The notes below the pieces were generated by a model. It was given only the letters and a program-made list of their open reading frames with translations. It searched no databases and was not told the origin of the DNA. From Streptomyces cellostaticus (GTDB lineage: Bacteria > Actinomycetota > Actinomycetes > Streptomycetales > Streptomycetaceae), in contig NZ_KQ948018.1 of assembly GCF_001513965.1 (NCBI RefSeq), positions 62,001 to 126,000 on the forward strand: a stretch of 64,000 nt of DNA. The letters run 5' to 3'. The stretch's first letter is position 1. The number at the start of each line of letters is the position of its first letter. A program made the translations under genes and the position numbers. Below are positions 1-7,596 of this stretch, one piece after another.

Positions 1-2
1 CG

Positions 3-395
3 GCCGTCTTCGGATCCCTGCGGGCAACCACCCAGTTCCTCGGCCGGCACGAGACGTTCAAAGCCTGGGCCGACAGCGCAAAGCTCCGGGCCGACCAACT
101 GCGTGCTCGCGCTTACACCTTGATCGATACACAACCACCCGGCGAAGCGGTCGACGAACGGCTCGCAACCCGCGCAGCCGCCGTCGACCTGGCCCTGCGC
201 ACCGCCGCCGCCTGTATCGCCGCAGCAGGTGCCCGTTCCATGTCCTCGGACACCACCGCGGCACGCTTGATGGCGGAAGCGTCGTTCCACCTGGTCCACG
301 GCCAGACACCCCAGGCCAAGGACGCCTACGCGCAACTTGCGGGTGTGCGATGTCCGCTCACGCATTGCCCGCACACTCGCCCGGCCCCGACGTAG
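3..395 (+). CDS. acyl-CoA dehydrogenase-like protein, C-terminal part (5' end outside window)
   Basis: The frame is open from the first base, so the gene begins left of the window. The visible 130 residues are helical and Ala-rich. The segment ALRTAAACIAAAGARSM followed by AEASFHLVHGQT looks like the C-terminal four-helix bundle of Streptomyces acyl-CoA dehydrogenase-family flavoproteins, which pack FAD and the acyl chain. No catalytic residue can be judged because the N-terminal and middle domains are missing. The last residues, after QLAG, are Cys/Pro/His-rich and unlike the family, so the extreme C-terminus may be replaced or frameshifted. Family assignment is tentative. Confidence 0.45.
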   Translation, partial: AVFGSLRATTQFLGRHETFKAWADSAKLRADQLRARAYTLIDTQPPGEAVDERLATRAAAVDLALRTAAACIAAAGARSMSSDTTAARLMAEASFHLVHGQTPQAKDAYAQLAGVRCPLTHCPHTRPAPT

Positions 396-437
396 CCTGC
401 TGGTCGCGTCGGAGCAACAACCGGAAGGGCGCTCACC

Positions 438-632
438 CTACTGACGCCGACCGCGTCCCGCTCCACCCGGTCGCCGTACAACGGCGTAACCGGCGACGGC
501 GATCACGCAAACGACGCCCACGATGAGCAGATCACGGGTGGACTGCTGGGTCAGCGCCACGGCCACACCCGCGACCACGACCAGCGGCGGCACCGGCCAG
601 CCCCGAGCGGGGGAGCCTGGGTGACGGTGCAC
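438..632 (-). CDS. possible small membrane protein
   Basis: A 64-residue frame starts with GTG and holds two hydrophobic stretches (VVVAGVAVAL and LLIVGVVCVIAVAGYAVV) followed by an Arg/Gly-rich tail, as in a small two-helix membrane protein with a positively charged cytoplasmic end. No ribosome site is convincing, and the frame stays open upstream, so the true start is uncertain. It lies 42 bases beyond, and convergent with, the acyl-CoA dehydrogenase-like gene. I do not recognise a family. It could also be a fragment of a decayed gene at the edge of the mobile element. Confidence 0.3.
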   Translation of the reverse strand: MHRHPGSPARGWPVPPLVVVAGVAVALTQQSTRDLLIVGVVCVIAVAGYAVVRRPGGAGRGRRQ

Positions 633-857
633 GGACGCATGGCGCAGCCGGCCTCGTGTAGCGGTCTCGCCGCTTACTGCACGTGGCGGCGCTGTGACCT
701 GGGCTGTCTCACCACTGCACGTCTATTCGAGCCAGGGCCAGTCTCAGTGACGACTGCACTTCCTTGGAGAGCGACACCGAAACGGCACCCTGACCTCCGT
801 GTCTCTCCAGAGGTCGATACGCACGTCGGCCTGAGGGCCCCTCTCCGCACATGACGA

Positions 858-881
858 GGGCGGGGTCGTAAAACCCCGCCC
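858..881 (-). terminator. intrinsic hairpin left of the attachment repeat
   Basis: GGGCGGGGT (858-866) pairs perfectly with ACCCCGCCC (873-881) around a six-base loop. It lies directly downstream, on the minus strand, of the copied gene tail at 906-977. The simplest reading is that this is the original terminator of the gene now at 19893-20324, displaced by the insertion. Confidence 0.45.
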
Positions 882-905
882 GAAACCAGCGAAACCCCAG
901 CTCAG

Positions 906-977
906 GGCCACACCAGGCAGTACGGCTGATGCCCCGCCTCATGCAACCGATGGCTGAAGTCCTGCCACTCGTGCAGC
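906..977 (-). repeat. left attachment-site repeat (copy of a gene 3' end)
   Basis: These 72 bases match 19897-19968 at 70 positions, with bases 924-977 identical to 19915-19968 (54 bp). Read on the minus strand they encode the same tail, LHEWQDFSHRLHE through CLVWP and a stop, as the conserved gene at 19893-20324. Both mismatches are synonymous third-position changes (Pro and Tyr codons). This is what remains when an element integrates into a gene 3' end and brings a replacement tail. No other part of that gene is present here. Confidence 0.85.
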
Positions 978-1389
978 GAATGGGAGTTACGGGGCACTGA
1001 CCTGGGGTTTCTCCGTGAAACGTGCGTTGACCTGCGGAAACTCCTCTCGGTAGTTCTCACGGGTCAACGCCGTTTCCCGGGCTCATGTGCCCTGGATGTG
1101 CCCTGAAAGCGCTCCTGGTGGGGTTGTGCCCGAGCCGGAGCGGCCGAGGTTGCTTGCGCTGCCGAAGCGCCTACCCGACACCCGCTTTAGGAGTTTTCCC
1201 TGGGCAGGGCTGTGACCTGCGAAACATCGGGTAAAGGGCCTTGGCCTGGGGAAACAGCCCTCCGTAGCTCTCGCATGTTCACGAGGCTTCCCGGCTTCAT
1301 GTGTGCTGCATCCGTTCTGCTCGGCGCCAGCTTTGTGCACGCTCAGTCGGCCGTGCGGTGGATCCACGCACTCTCGCGAGGTGAGGGTC
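978..1389. other. non-coding left end of the element with diverged repeats
   Basis: I see no credible gene. About 1030-1095 and 1213-1306 look like diverged copies of one sequence: both contain TGACCTGCG(G)AAAC, then GTAG(T/C)TCTC, then a CCCGG(G)CTTCATGTG-like block in the same order. Such repeats are common in the arms of integrase attachment sites. A direct repeat with the right end of the element is listed at 1084-1103. Confidence 0.4.
1084..1103 (+). repeat. candidate integrase arm-type site, left
   Basis: ATGTGCCCT, two bases, ATGTGCCCT. It matches 19797-19816 at 18 of 20 positions and lies 107 bases inside the left attachment repeat; the right copy lies about 80-100 bases inside the right repeat. 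In a circular form the two would flank the crossover core symmetrically, as arm sites of tyrosine integrases do. Binding is inferred. Confidence 0.4.
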
Positions 1390-4300
1390 TCAGCGTCCAT
1401 GGCGCTGTTCCGCAATGTCGGCCTGATTCAGCCAATGGGCGATGTTGTCGGTGATGGTGGAGAGGATGGGATGAGCAGGGTCTACGAGGCGTCGTGTGCC
1501 GGTGAGCATCCGGATGAGGAGGTGGACTGCTTCCCTGGGGTGGCCCGCGCGTCCGCGCCACATGGCGAGCTTGTCGAGTACCGAGAGTGCGGCGAGGTGA
1601 TCAGGGCCGAGGTGGCGCTCGATCTGGGTCAGCAGGACCTGGTAGGTGTCGCTTGCCGCCTGTGCGTCGCCCGTTGTGCCCTGCAGGCGGCCGAGGTCTT
1701 CTAAGGTCGCCAGGGCTTGGGGGTGGCCAGGGCCCAGGATGCGCTCCTGATCGGGGAGGAGCTCTTGGAGCTCGGCGATGGCTGCCTGGGGTGCTCCTGC
1801 AAAGCCACGCATGACGGCGAGGCTGTGACGGGTGCTGAGAGTGCCTGCGTCTTCCGGCGCGAGATGGTGTCGCTGGTCACGGAGGACGTCCTCCAGCGCT
1901 TGTACAGCTTTCTGTGGCTTTCCTGCCCAGCCCAGACACAAGGCATGGCACTGTCGAGAACTGAGTGTGTCGCGGTGGTGAGCGCCGAGGGCTCGGGTTC
2001 TGTCGGCAATGACGGCGGCGAGGTTTTCGGCCGCGGCGGCTGGATCGATTTTTGCCCGCAAATAGGCGAGGTTATGGCGGGATGTGAGCAGCTCGGGATG
2101 GTCTGGCCCCAGGACTTCATCCATGTCGGGGATCAGTGTTTGATACCCGGCGATGGCTTTGTCTGCGTCGCCCGCTGCGCCCTGCCAACGGGCAAGGCTT
2201 TGCCGGGTGATCAGGGTGCGCAGGTGCCGGGGCCCGAGCGCTCGTGTCTGGTCGGGTAGCAGCGCTTCGAGCAAGCTGATGGCCTTGGCGGGGTTGCCTG
2301 CCTCACCCAGCCACCGGGCCAGGTTGTGGCGGGCGGTCAGGGTGCCTTCGGCATCGGCACCGAACGCCTCTTCCATGACTGGAATCAGCTCGCGGTAAGC
2401 GGCAGCAGCTCCTGCAGCGTCACCCGCAACGCCCTTCCAGTAAGAAAGGTTGTGGAGGGTGGAGAGTATCGCCCCACGGTCCGCTCTGTTGCGTCGGCGC
2501 ACGGCGAGAATCTCTGTGAGGGCGGCGATGGTGCCATGTGTGTCGCCCGTCTCACCCCGTTCGACTGCAAGGTTGTGACGAGTCACGAGTGTCTCGGGAG
2601 CCTCGTAGCCGAACAATCGGATGTGGTCTGCCTCAAGAATTTCCAGGGTCTGGACTGCTCTGGCATGATCTCCGGCTTGGCTTTGCCAACGGGACAACTC
2701 GCCTCGGGCGACAAGGGTGTGCGGGTGGTCGGCTCCAAGGTGCTGGTGGGCGAGGGAGCGGAGCGCGTCGAAATGGGCGCGTGCCCAGGAGATGTCGCCG
2801 GATTCACCTGCACTCGTGCCCAGCCGGAAGAGGAGGGTGTATGCGGTGTAGTCCTGCCACAGGGGGTGGCTCTCGCCGTCCTGATCGTGGGTGGCCAGCG
2901 AGCGGGCGCTGGCCCGCAGCCGCTGTGCGTGGTCCTGGTCGTGCGCAGTGTCGGGCCAGATGTCAAGCAAGGCGTGGGCAGCCGCCGGCAGGACGGTGTT
3001 CCTGCGCTGTCTCCGAATGTCGGGCGATGATCCAGGAGGTTGCTGCTCACGCACGGCACGCTGGATGAGCTGGTGCACGCGGACCAGCCATGCGTCGTCA
3101 CCGCCCTCGCCCGGGGTGTGATCGATGAGGTGGAGTCGGTCCAGCGTTGCCAGGGTGTGCTCGGCCTCGAACTCGTCGACGGTTCGGTCTGCTCTGCTGC
3201 GCTCGGTCAGCCAATCACGGGCTGCGTCGCTGGTGAACAGAGGGGCGGGAATGCCGGTTGTCCCGTCGAGGACGGCGGCCAGTTCGAGCATTGGCCGGGC
3301 CAGCATGCCGGTGTGCTGGTCGGCCTGCTCGACAGAGATGTCCCACAGCGCTGCCAGTGAGCTTGTTGCAGCACTGCCGCGCACGGCAGGGATCAGTCGT
3401 TCGAGGGTGAGCCGACGGTCCGCGAGCAGGCGTCGGTAACGGGCGATGCTGCAAGAGGCGTTGTAGTCGAGATATGCGGCGGCCCGCGACAGCGCCAGGG
3501 GAAGATGGCCGAGATCGTCGGCGAGTCCCGCCAGCTCCGCGTCCGCACCGACGGACACGGCCCGTTGCAGTGTGTTGCGCAAGTGTGTGAGGGATTCCTC
3601 GCGGTTGAAGACGCCAACGGACAGGAAGGGATGGCCGCTTGCTGCGGCGAGGTCGCTTTCGCGGCTGCGGGTGGTGACGATGACCCTGCCGCGGCCGGCG
3701 GTGCGCCGAGGCGGCCATAGTCCCTCCAGCGCGCCGGGGGAGTGCACGTCGTCGAGGACGATGAGCCAGCTGCGATCGGTGATGCGGAGCCAGTTGAGGA
3801 ACTGTTCTGCGGCAGATGCGCTGTTCTCGCTACTGGGTACCAGCTCAAGCTCGCGGGCTGCTTGGGCATAGGCACCGGTCACGGCTGGCGTGGTGTTCGC
3901 CGTCACCCATATCAGCACGTCCACTGCACCGCCTGCCCCGACGGCGGCACTGCGGCAGTAGTCGGCGGCCAGGCAGGTTTTGCCGACGCCCCCGGTTCCT
4001 GTGATCACGTGGCCCCTAACGGCTGCGCCGGCTGCGTCCCCGACGTCACTGTCCTCGAGGCTGTCCAGAGCGCGCGTCAGGGCCTCGCGATGTGCCCGCT
4101 CGACGAGCACATCGGCTGTGTCGGGGACCAGACCAATGCGCAGCGGCCGTGCGCTGCGGGGTTTATCGCCATGCTGCCTCTGCGTGCGGGGCCCGGTCGC
4201 CGCACTGTCGCGGCGAACTGTGGTCCTGCTTCGCTCGGCCGCTCGGCGCAGATTCTCCCACCGAGCACGGGATCGTGGCCCGGGCCTCGAACCGGCGCGG

Positions 4301-4515
4301 GTTTCGAGGAGTTCGGTCAGGAAGATGAATGGGTGTCCGGCCCGCGGAACACTCTGAGCGTTGAACCACGCGCTGAGAGTGCTCTTGGTCAGGGCGACGG
4401 GAGGCGACTGCCGCTTGCCCTGCTGGATGATCTGACCGAACGAGAGTCCGGATGCTTGCCGACTTGCCCTCAGTTCCTCCGCCAGGCGCGAGGCTTCCGC
4501 CGGGACGTCCACCAT
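1390..4515 (-). CDS. HTH-like/NB-ARC ATPase/tetratricopeptide protein (STAND family)
   Basis: A 1041-residue multidomain protein. Residues about 5-70 form a helical region (LSFGQIIQQ, STLSAWFNAQ) like the atypical helix-turn-helix seen at the N-terminus of many Streptomyces NTPases. The NB-ARC-type P-loop GTGGVGKT is at about 173-180, and WLIVLDDVH is the Walker B strand. From about residue 550 to the end there are at least eight TPR-like units with the recurring pattern LGxxHxxTLxxRxxLA. STAND proteins of this type are nucleotide-switch sensors; several act in phage defence or cell-fate signalling, but the ligand here is unknown. ATG at 4515 (residue 32 of the longest frame) is chosen because GGGGA precedes it. 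It is the first cargo gene inside the left end of the element. Confidence 0.85.
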   Translation of the reverse strand: MVDVPAEASRLAEELRASRQASGLSFGQIIQQGKRQSPPVALTKSTLSAWFNAQSVPRAGHPFIFLTELLETRAGSRPGPRSRARWENLRRAAERSRTTVRRDSAATGPRTQRQHGDKPRSARPLRIGLVPDTADVLVERAHREALTRALDSLEDSDVGDAAGAAVRGHVITGTGGVGKTCLAADYCRSAAVGAGGAVDVLIWVTANTTPAVTGAYAQAARELELVPSSENSASAAEQFLNWLRITDRSWLIVLDDVHSPGALEGLWPPRRTAGRGRVIVTTRSRESDLAAASGHPFLSVGVFNREESLTHLRNTLQRAVSVGADAELAGLADDLGHLPLALSRAAAYLDYNASCSIARYRRLLADRRLTLERLIPAVRGSAATSSLAALWDISVEQADQHTGMLARPMLELAAVLDGTTGIPAPLFTSDAARDWLTERSRADRTVDEFEAEHTLATLDRLHLIDHTPGEGGDDAWLVRVHQLIQRAVREQQPPGSSPDIRRQRRNTVLPAAAHALLDIWPDTAHDQDHAQRLRASARSLATHDQDGESHPLWQDYTAYTLLFRLGTSAGESGDISWARAHFDALRSLAHQHLGADHPHTLVARGELSRWQSQAGDHARAVQTLEILEADHIRLFGYEAPETLVTRHNLAVERGETGDTHGTIAALTEILAVRRRNRADRGAILSTLHNLSYWKGVAGDAAGAAAAYRELIPVMEEAFGADAEGTLTARHNLARWLGEAGNPAKAISLLEALLPDQTRALGPRHLRTLITRQSLARWQGAAGDADKAIAGYQTLIPDMDEVLGPDHPELLTSRHNLAYLRAKIDPAAAAENLAAVIADRTRALGAHHRDTLSSRQCHALCLGWAGKPQKAVQALEDVLRDQRHHLAPEDAGTLSTRHSLAVMRGFAGAPQAAIAELQELLPDQERILGPGHPQALATLEDLGRLQGTTGDAQAASDTYQVLLTQIERHLGPDHLAALSVLDKLAMWRGRAGHPREAVHLLIRMLTGTRRLVDPAHPILSTITDNIAHWLNQADIAEQRHGR

Positions 4516-4671
4516 GCCGTTCCCCGTTCGTTCCGAACCTTCTACGAACCCTATTCCTTGCCTGTCCGACCAGCACATACCTGTAGTCCGGCATGAGTTG
4601 CTTCTCACCGAACCCCGATCCGAACAGGTCAGGTGGCGTCTGGCCGATCGCTTGGTTGGTCAAGTCCACGG

Positions 4672-4830
4672 ATGGGACAGGTAATGCGCAATCTCTGTCG
4701 TAAGGCGCGGTACGTGTGGCGCACGCCAAGGCTTCGGCGGCGGATGGCCGCGCTCGTTGTGCGGTGGGTGGCCAGCGTCGTGCTGAGGGAACTGGTGGGT
4801 CTCTTGTGGCGGTGGTGGACCAGCCCGTGA
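4672..4830 (+). CDS. possible small Trp/Arg-rich protein
   Basis: A 52-residue frame beginning MGQVMRNLCRKARYVW and ending in LLWRWWTSP. The middle (MAALVVRWVASVVLREL) would form a strongly amphipathic or membrane-inserting helix with regularly spaced Arg and Trp. It lies between the NB-ARC gene and the first motif-sharing gene pair. The ribosome site is weak and the composition could arise by chance in high-GC DNA, so this is a candidate only. Confidence 0.28.
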   Translation: MGQVMRNLCRKARYVWRTPRLRRRMAALVVRWVASVVLRELVGLLWRWWTSP

Positions 4831-5213
4831 CACACCTCGGGGCCGGGTTGATCGTCGCCATCACAGACGGCACGGGAGGGGGTCTGATCCAGCCGTGGCT
4901 CCGGTGTCCGCCGAATCGCTGTGAAGAAAGCTGCCGGGTTACGTCCCGCGAAGTGGTGTAGCGACGCGGAGTGGGCGACTCCGCAGTTCCCTGCCCGCGC
5001 TGACCCCAGCGCGGGCAGGGCGCCGCTGCGAGCGACGACCTCATGGCGATCCGCAGTGATTCCGCCGCTCAGGTCGTGCGTTCCGGTCAATTCCCCAGAC
5101 AAAGTGGTTGGTTGCTGAAGACCACCGGCGCTTGATCTCTGTTACGAGGGACTATCTATCGGTCACGGACGCGCGTAGCGCCGTGCTCCGCATCTACCTC
5201 GGGGGTCTTCCAC
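4831..5213. other. intergenic region upstream of the first motif-sharing pair
   Basis: No convincing gene. It must hold the promoter for the 5214-6358 pair. TTGATC at about 5133 followed by TATCTA 15 bases later resembles a sigma-70-type promoter with a short spacer and lies about 60 bases before the GTG start. Nothing else stands out. Confidence 0.3.
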
Positions 5214-5621
5214 GTGCTTGATGCAGCAGCCCTAGCCGTAGCCACCGGCGCCGCTGGCAACGTTCTGGCCTACCTGCTTCAGGGTCAGACCGACACCCTA
5301 CGCACCCGGATCTCTGCGATCTTCCAGCGCGGGACTGCGAGGGAAGAGTCGATTGCGTTGCGCGCGCTTGAAGAGCACGCCGAGGCTCTGGAACAGCGGC
5401 GGGTTACCCAGGCCGAGGTCACTGCCCAGTGGAGCAGCCTGCTGGCCGCGTTCCTCACCGCCTACCCCGAAGCCCGAGCTGATATCGAGGCGCTGCGCTC
5501 GTCGGTGCCCTCCGGTATGAAGACGGTCCACATCGGATCTCAGCACAACCACGGGCGCGGCACCTTCATCGGTGGCGACAACCACGGCACCGTCCGTGTT
5601 GATGGGCAGGAGGAACGGTGA
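5214..5621 (+). CDS. putative effector with C-terminal amyloid-signalling-like motif (pair 1, protein A)
   Basis: 135 residues with a GTG start. The N-terminal segment AALAVATGAAGNVLAYLLQG is hydrophobic, followed by a charged helical domain to about residue 100. The C-terminus carries HNHGRGTFIGGDNHGTVRV (111-129). The next gene, which overlaps by four bases, has HNHGDGAFVGGDNHGEIRI near its N-terminus. A small helical, membrane-active-looking domain followed by a C-terminal Gly/Asn motif repeated in the neighbour is the architecture described for bacterial amyloid signalling (Bell-domain effectors with BASS motifs). Motif sharing is seen; the cell-death role is inferred. It is not assigned to a named BASS family. 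Confidence 0.75.
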   Translation: MLDAAALAVATGAAGNVLAYLLQGQTDTLRTRISAIFQRGTAREESIALRALEEHAEALEQRRVTQAEVTAQWSSLLAAFLTAYPEARADIEALRSSVPSGMKTVHIGSQHNHGRGTFIGGDNHGTVRVDGQEER

Positions 5622-6358
5622 CGGACATTGATCCGGAGCCGCAGCGGCATATCACCGAGCAGCACAATCACGGGGACGGTGCCTTCGTCGGTGGTGACAA
5701 CCACGGCGAGATCCGCATCGAGGCGGTCGACGCGAAGACCAAAGCGGTGCTCAGGAAGATTTGCGAAGGTTCCCCCGCCCTGGCCCAGCTGCTTGAAGAG
5801 GCTTTGGATGATGGGGTCATTTCCCCCGATACCGCGAGGCTGCTCGCGCTGGCGGCGCGCAGCATCAACGAAGATGTCGCTCATACTCTCTGGCAGGCTG
5901 CCCAGCGCATCAATGAAGACGTCGCCGGGTTGCTCACGCGCGCGAGCTACAGCATCAACGAGGACGTCGCAGGCCAGGTGTCCCACGCGGCAGAGACCTT
6001 CGACAAGGCGTCCAAGCAGCTCGACCTCCACGAGTTCAACAGGATTGTCAGTCGTTTCGAGGAGACCGTCAGCTCGCGCAGCCACGAAGGCCTCAGCAGC
6101 TTGGTTATGCGTCTTGAGGGCAGTCTGAGTTCCCTGGACCAACTGGTCAGGGACATGGACAGATTACAAGACAGAGACAAGCCTATCGGTCGAATCGAGG
6201 AGATAGGGATCGCACTCAATGGCGTGGCTGAGCGGATCGAGGCCACGGTGACCCCACCTCCACCGGTGATCCTTCCTGACCACCGGGCGCGAGCTGTCGC
6301 TTTCTTCTGGGGCCTCGGTATCGGCGCAGCCTTCATCTTCTACCTGGTGAACCGTTGA
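5618..6358 (+). CDS. membrane-anchored partner with N-terminal amyloid-signalling-like motif (pair 1, protein B)
   Basis: 246 residues; its GTG start overlaps the upstream stop, so the two genes are translationally coupled. The shared motif occupies residues 16-34. Residues 80-124 are three exact 15-residue repeats, each containing INEDVA (at 83, 98 and 113). Long helices follow to about residue 200, then TPPPPV and one C-terminal membrane helix (AVAFFWGLGIGAAFIFYLV, about 226-244) with a short basic end, as in tail-anchored proteins. There is no NTPase domain, unlike the usual NLR partner in amyloid-signalling pairs. I infer a membrane-tethered receptor or amplifier nucleating protein A; the function is unproven. 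Confidence 0.72.
   Translation: MTDIDPEPQRHITEQHNHGDGAFVGGDNHGEIRIEAVDAKTKAVLRKICEGSPALAQLLEEALDDGVISPDTARLLALAARSINEDVAHTLWQAAQRINEDVAGLLTRASYSINEDVAGQVSHAAETFDKASKQLDLHEFNRIVSRFEETVSSRSHEGLSSLVMRLEGSLSSLDQLVRDMDRLQDRDKPIGRIEEIGIALNGVAERIEATVTPPPPVILPDHRARAVAFFWGLGIGAAFIFYLVNR
5855..5989 (+). repeat. three tandem 15-codon repeats
   Basis: Codons 80-124 of the pair 1 partner encode three consecutive 15-residue units aligned without gaps on INEDVA. The period is four helical turns, so the conserved faces would stack along one side of a helix. Confidence 0.8.
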
Positions 6359-6457
6359 GCTGTTCGCCTGCAGCCCGGAAGTGAACTCTGGGCACACCGT
6401 CTTTCGTGGTGAAGCACAGGGCGGGGCCCTTCTTTCGACGGTCGCATCACCTGCTCC

Positions 6458-7501
6458 CTACGTAAAGGCGAGTTCGCGGAAGGTGTTTCGGACATCGGCC
6501 AGCGGCTCGCGGTCGCGGGTGTAGTAGAGCTTGTTGGTCAGGAGCGCCGCCCAGCGGTCCTTGGTGGGGGAGATCCACATGCCTGTGCCGGTGAAGCCGT
6601 AGTGGACCCAGGCGTCCTCGTCGGCGGTGGTGCTAGGAGCGGGGTGCCAGAACAGGCCACGAGCGGGCTGGAGCTGTCCCGTCTGGATCGTCAGGGAGCG
6701 GGTGATCCACTCGCTCCCGAAACCAGCCCGGAACTGGGAAGCGGCAGGGGCGAGCATGTACCGGAGGAAGGCGGCGAGATCGTCGAGGACAGTGAAGGCG
6801 CCGGCGATGCCGCAGACACCGCCCAGGAGACGGGCCGAGAAGTCGTGGGCGACTCCCTTGAGGTGGGTGTCGGTGTCCTGGTCGAGTTCGGTGGGCGCGC
6901 AGCGGGCGGCGAGGTCGGCGGGCAGGGGGCCGAAGCGGGTGGAGGTCATGCCCAGTGGGAGCCATGTGCGGGCGGTGGCCAGTCGGTCCAACGGTTGGCC
7001 GGAGAGGTGTTCGGCGAGGTAGCCCAGGATGAGGGCAGCCCGGTCGGTGTACTCGACTGCCTCACCCGGAGGTCGGTGGAGCTGCTCGCGGAGGACGCCT
7101 CGGCGGATCTCCTCGGGGTTGGTGCTGTAGAGGTTCTTCAGTTGGGCTCGTAGCGGGACACCGGCAGTGTGGGTCAGCAATTGTTGGGTGGTGACGGTGC
7201 CGAGTGGGTGGTCGGCGACCTCGGGCCAGAACGTGCCGAGCGGCTGGTCGAGGTCGAGGGTTCCGTCCTCCCACAGGGCGCCGATGGAGGACCAGACGGC
7301 CAGGATTTTGGTGAGGCTGGCGGCGTCGAAGACGGTGTCGGCGCGCATCGGCACGTCCGGCTCGTCGGGGTCGAGGACGCCGGTGGCGCCCTGGGCGAGG
7401 ATGCCGGTGGCGTCGCCGACGGCCCACACGGCGCCCGGGTACACCTTGTCGCGGACTCCCTCGTCGAGCAGGGCTTCGATGCGGTCGCGGTCGTACGTCA
7501 T
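6458..7501 (-). CDS. serine hydrolase, beta-lactamase/DD-peptidase (class C) family
   Basis: 347 residues. The SxxK nucleophile motif is SLTK in FDAASLTKI near residue 62. YTD in AVEYTDRAAL fits the Tyr-x-Asn/Asp site, and HYGFTGTG near the C-terminus fits the third conserved element. The family contains esterases, D-aminopeptidases and beta-lactamases; the substrate cannot be read from sequence. No signal peptide is visible, so it is probably cytoplasmic. ATG at 7501 follows GAGGGAGA; an upstream start at 7552 is possible. It is the last gene, 95 bases downstream, of the coupled run that begins at 12772 and is probably in the same operon. Confidence 0.85.
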   Translation of the reverse strand: MTYDRDRIEALLDEGVRDKVYPGAVWAVGDATGILAQGATGVLDPDEPDVPMRADTVFDAASLTKILAVWSSIGALWEDGTLDLDQPLGTFWPEVADHPLGTVTTQQLLTHTAGVPLRAQLKNLYSTNPEEIRRGVLREQLHRPPGEAVEYTDRAALILGYLAEHLSGQPLDRLATARTWLPLGMTSTRFGPLPADLAARCAPTELDQDTDTHLKGVAHDFSARLLGGVCGIAGAFTVLDDLAAFLRYMLAPAASQFRAGFGSEWITRSLTIQTGQLQPARGLFWHPAPSTTADEDAWVHYGFTGTGMWISPTKDRWAALLTNKLYYTRDREPLADVRNTFRELAFT

Positions 7502-7596
7502 GGTCTCCCTCTTCGCCGGGGGTATCCCGTCGGTCAGCGTAGTGACGTTCACGGAGCGGTTCGGTTAGTGACGTGTCGGGTCGTCCGGCGGTCGGT

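Noticed and set aside
709..942. Minus-strand 77-codon frame at the left attachment repeat
   Set aside because: It reads the repeat in the wrong frame; the repeat encodes the conserved gene tail in another frame.
1390..4515. NB-ARC protein as the direct amyloid-motif partner of pair 1 or pair 2
   Set aside because: Its N-terminus is HTH-like and contains neither the HNHG-GGDNHG nor the NFG-TGP motif.
4629..5102. Minus-strand frame of 157 codons upstream of the NB-ARC gene
   Set aside because: Low-complexity His/Arg/Ala shadow with no start signal; the frame overlaps other equally long empty frames.
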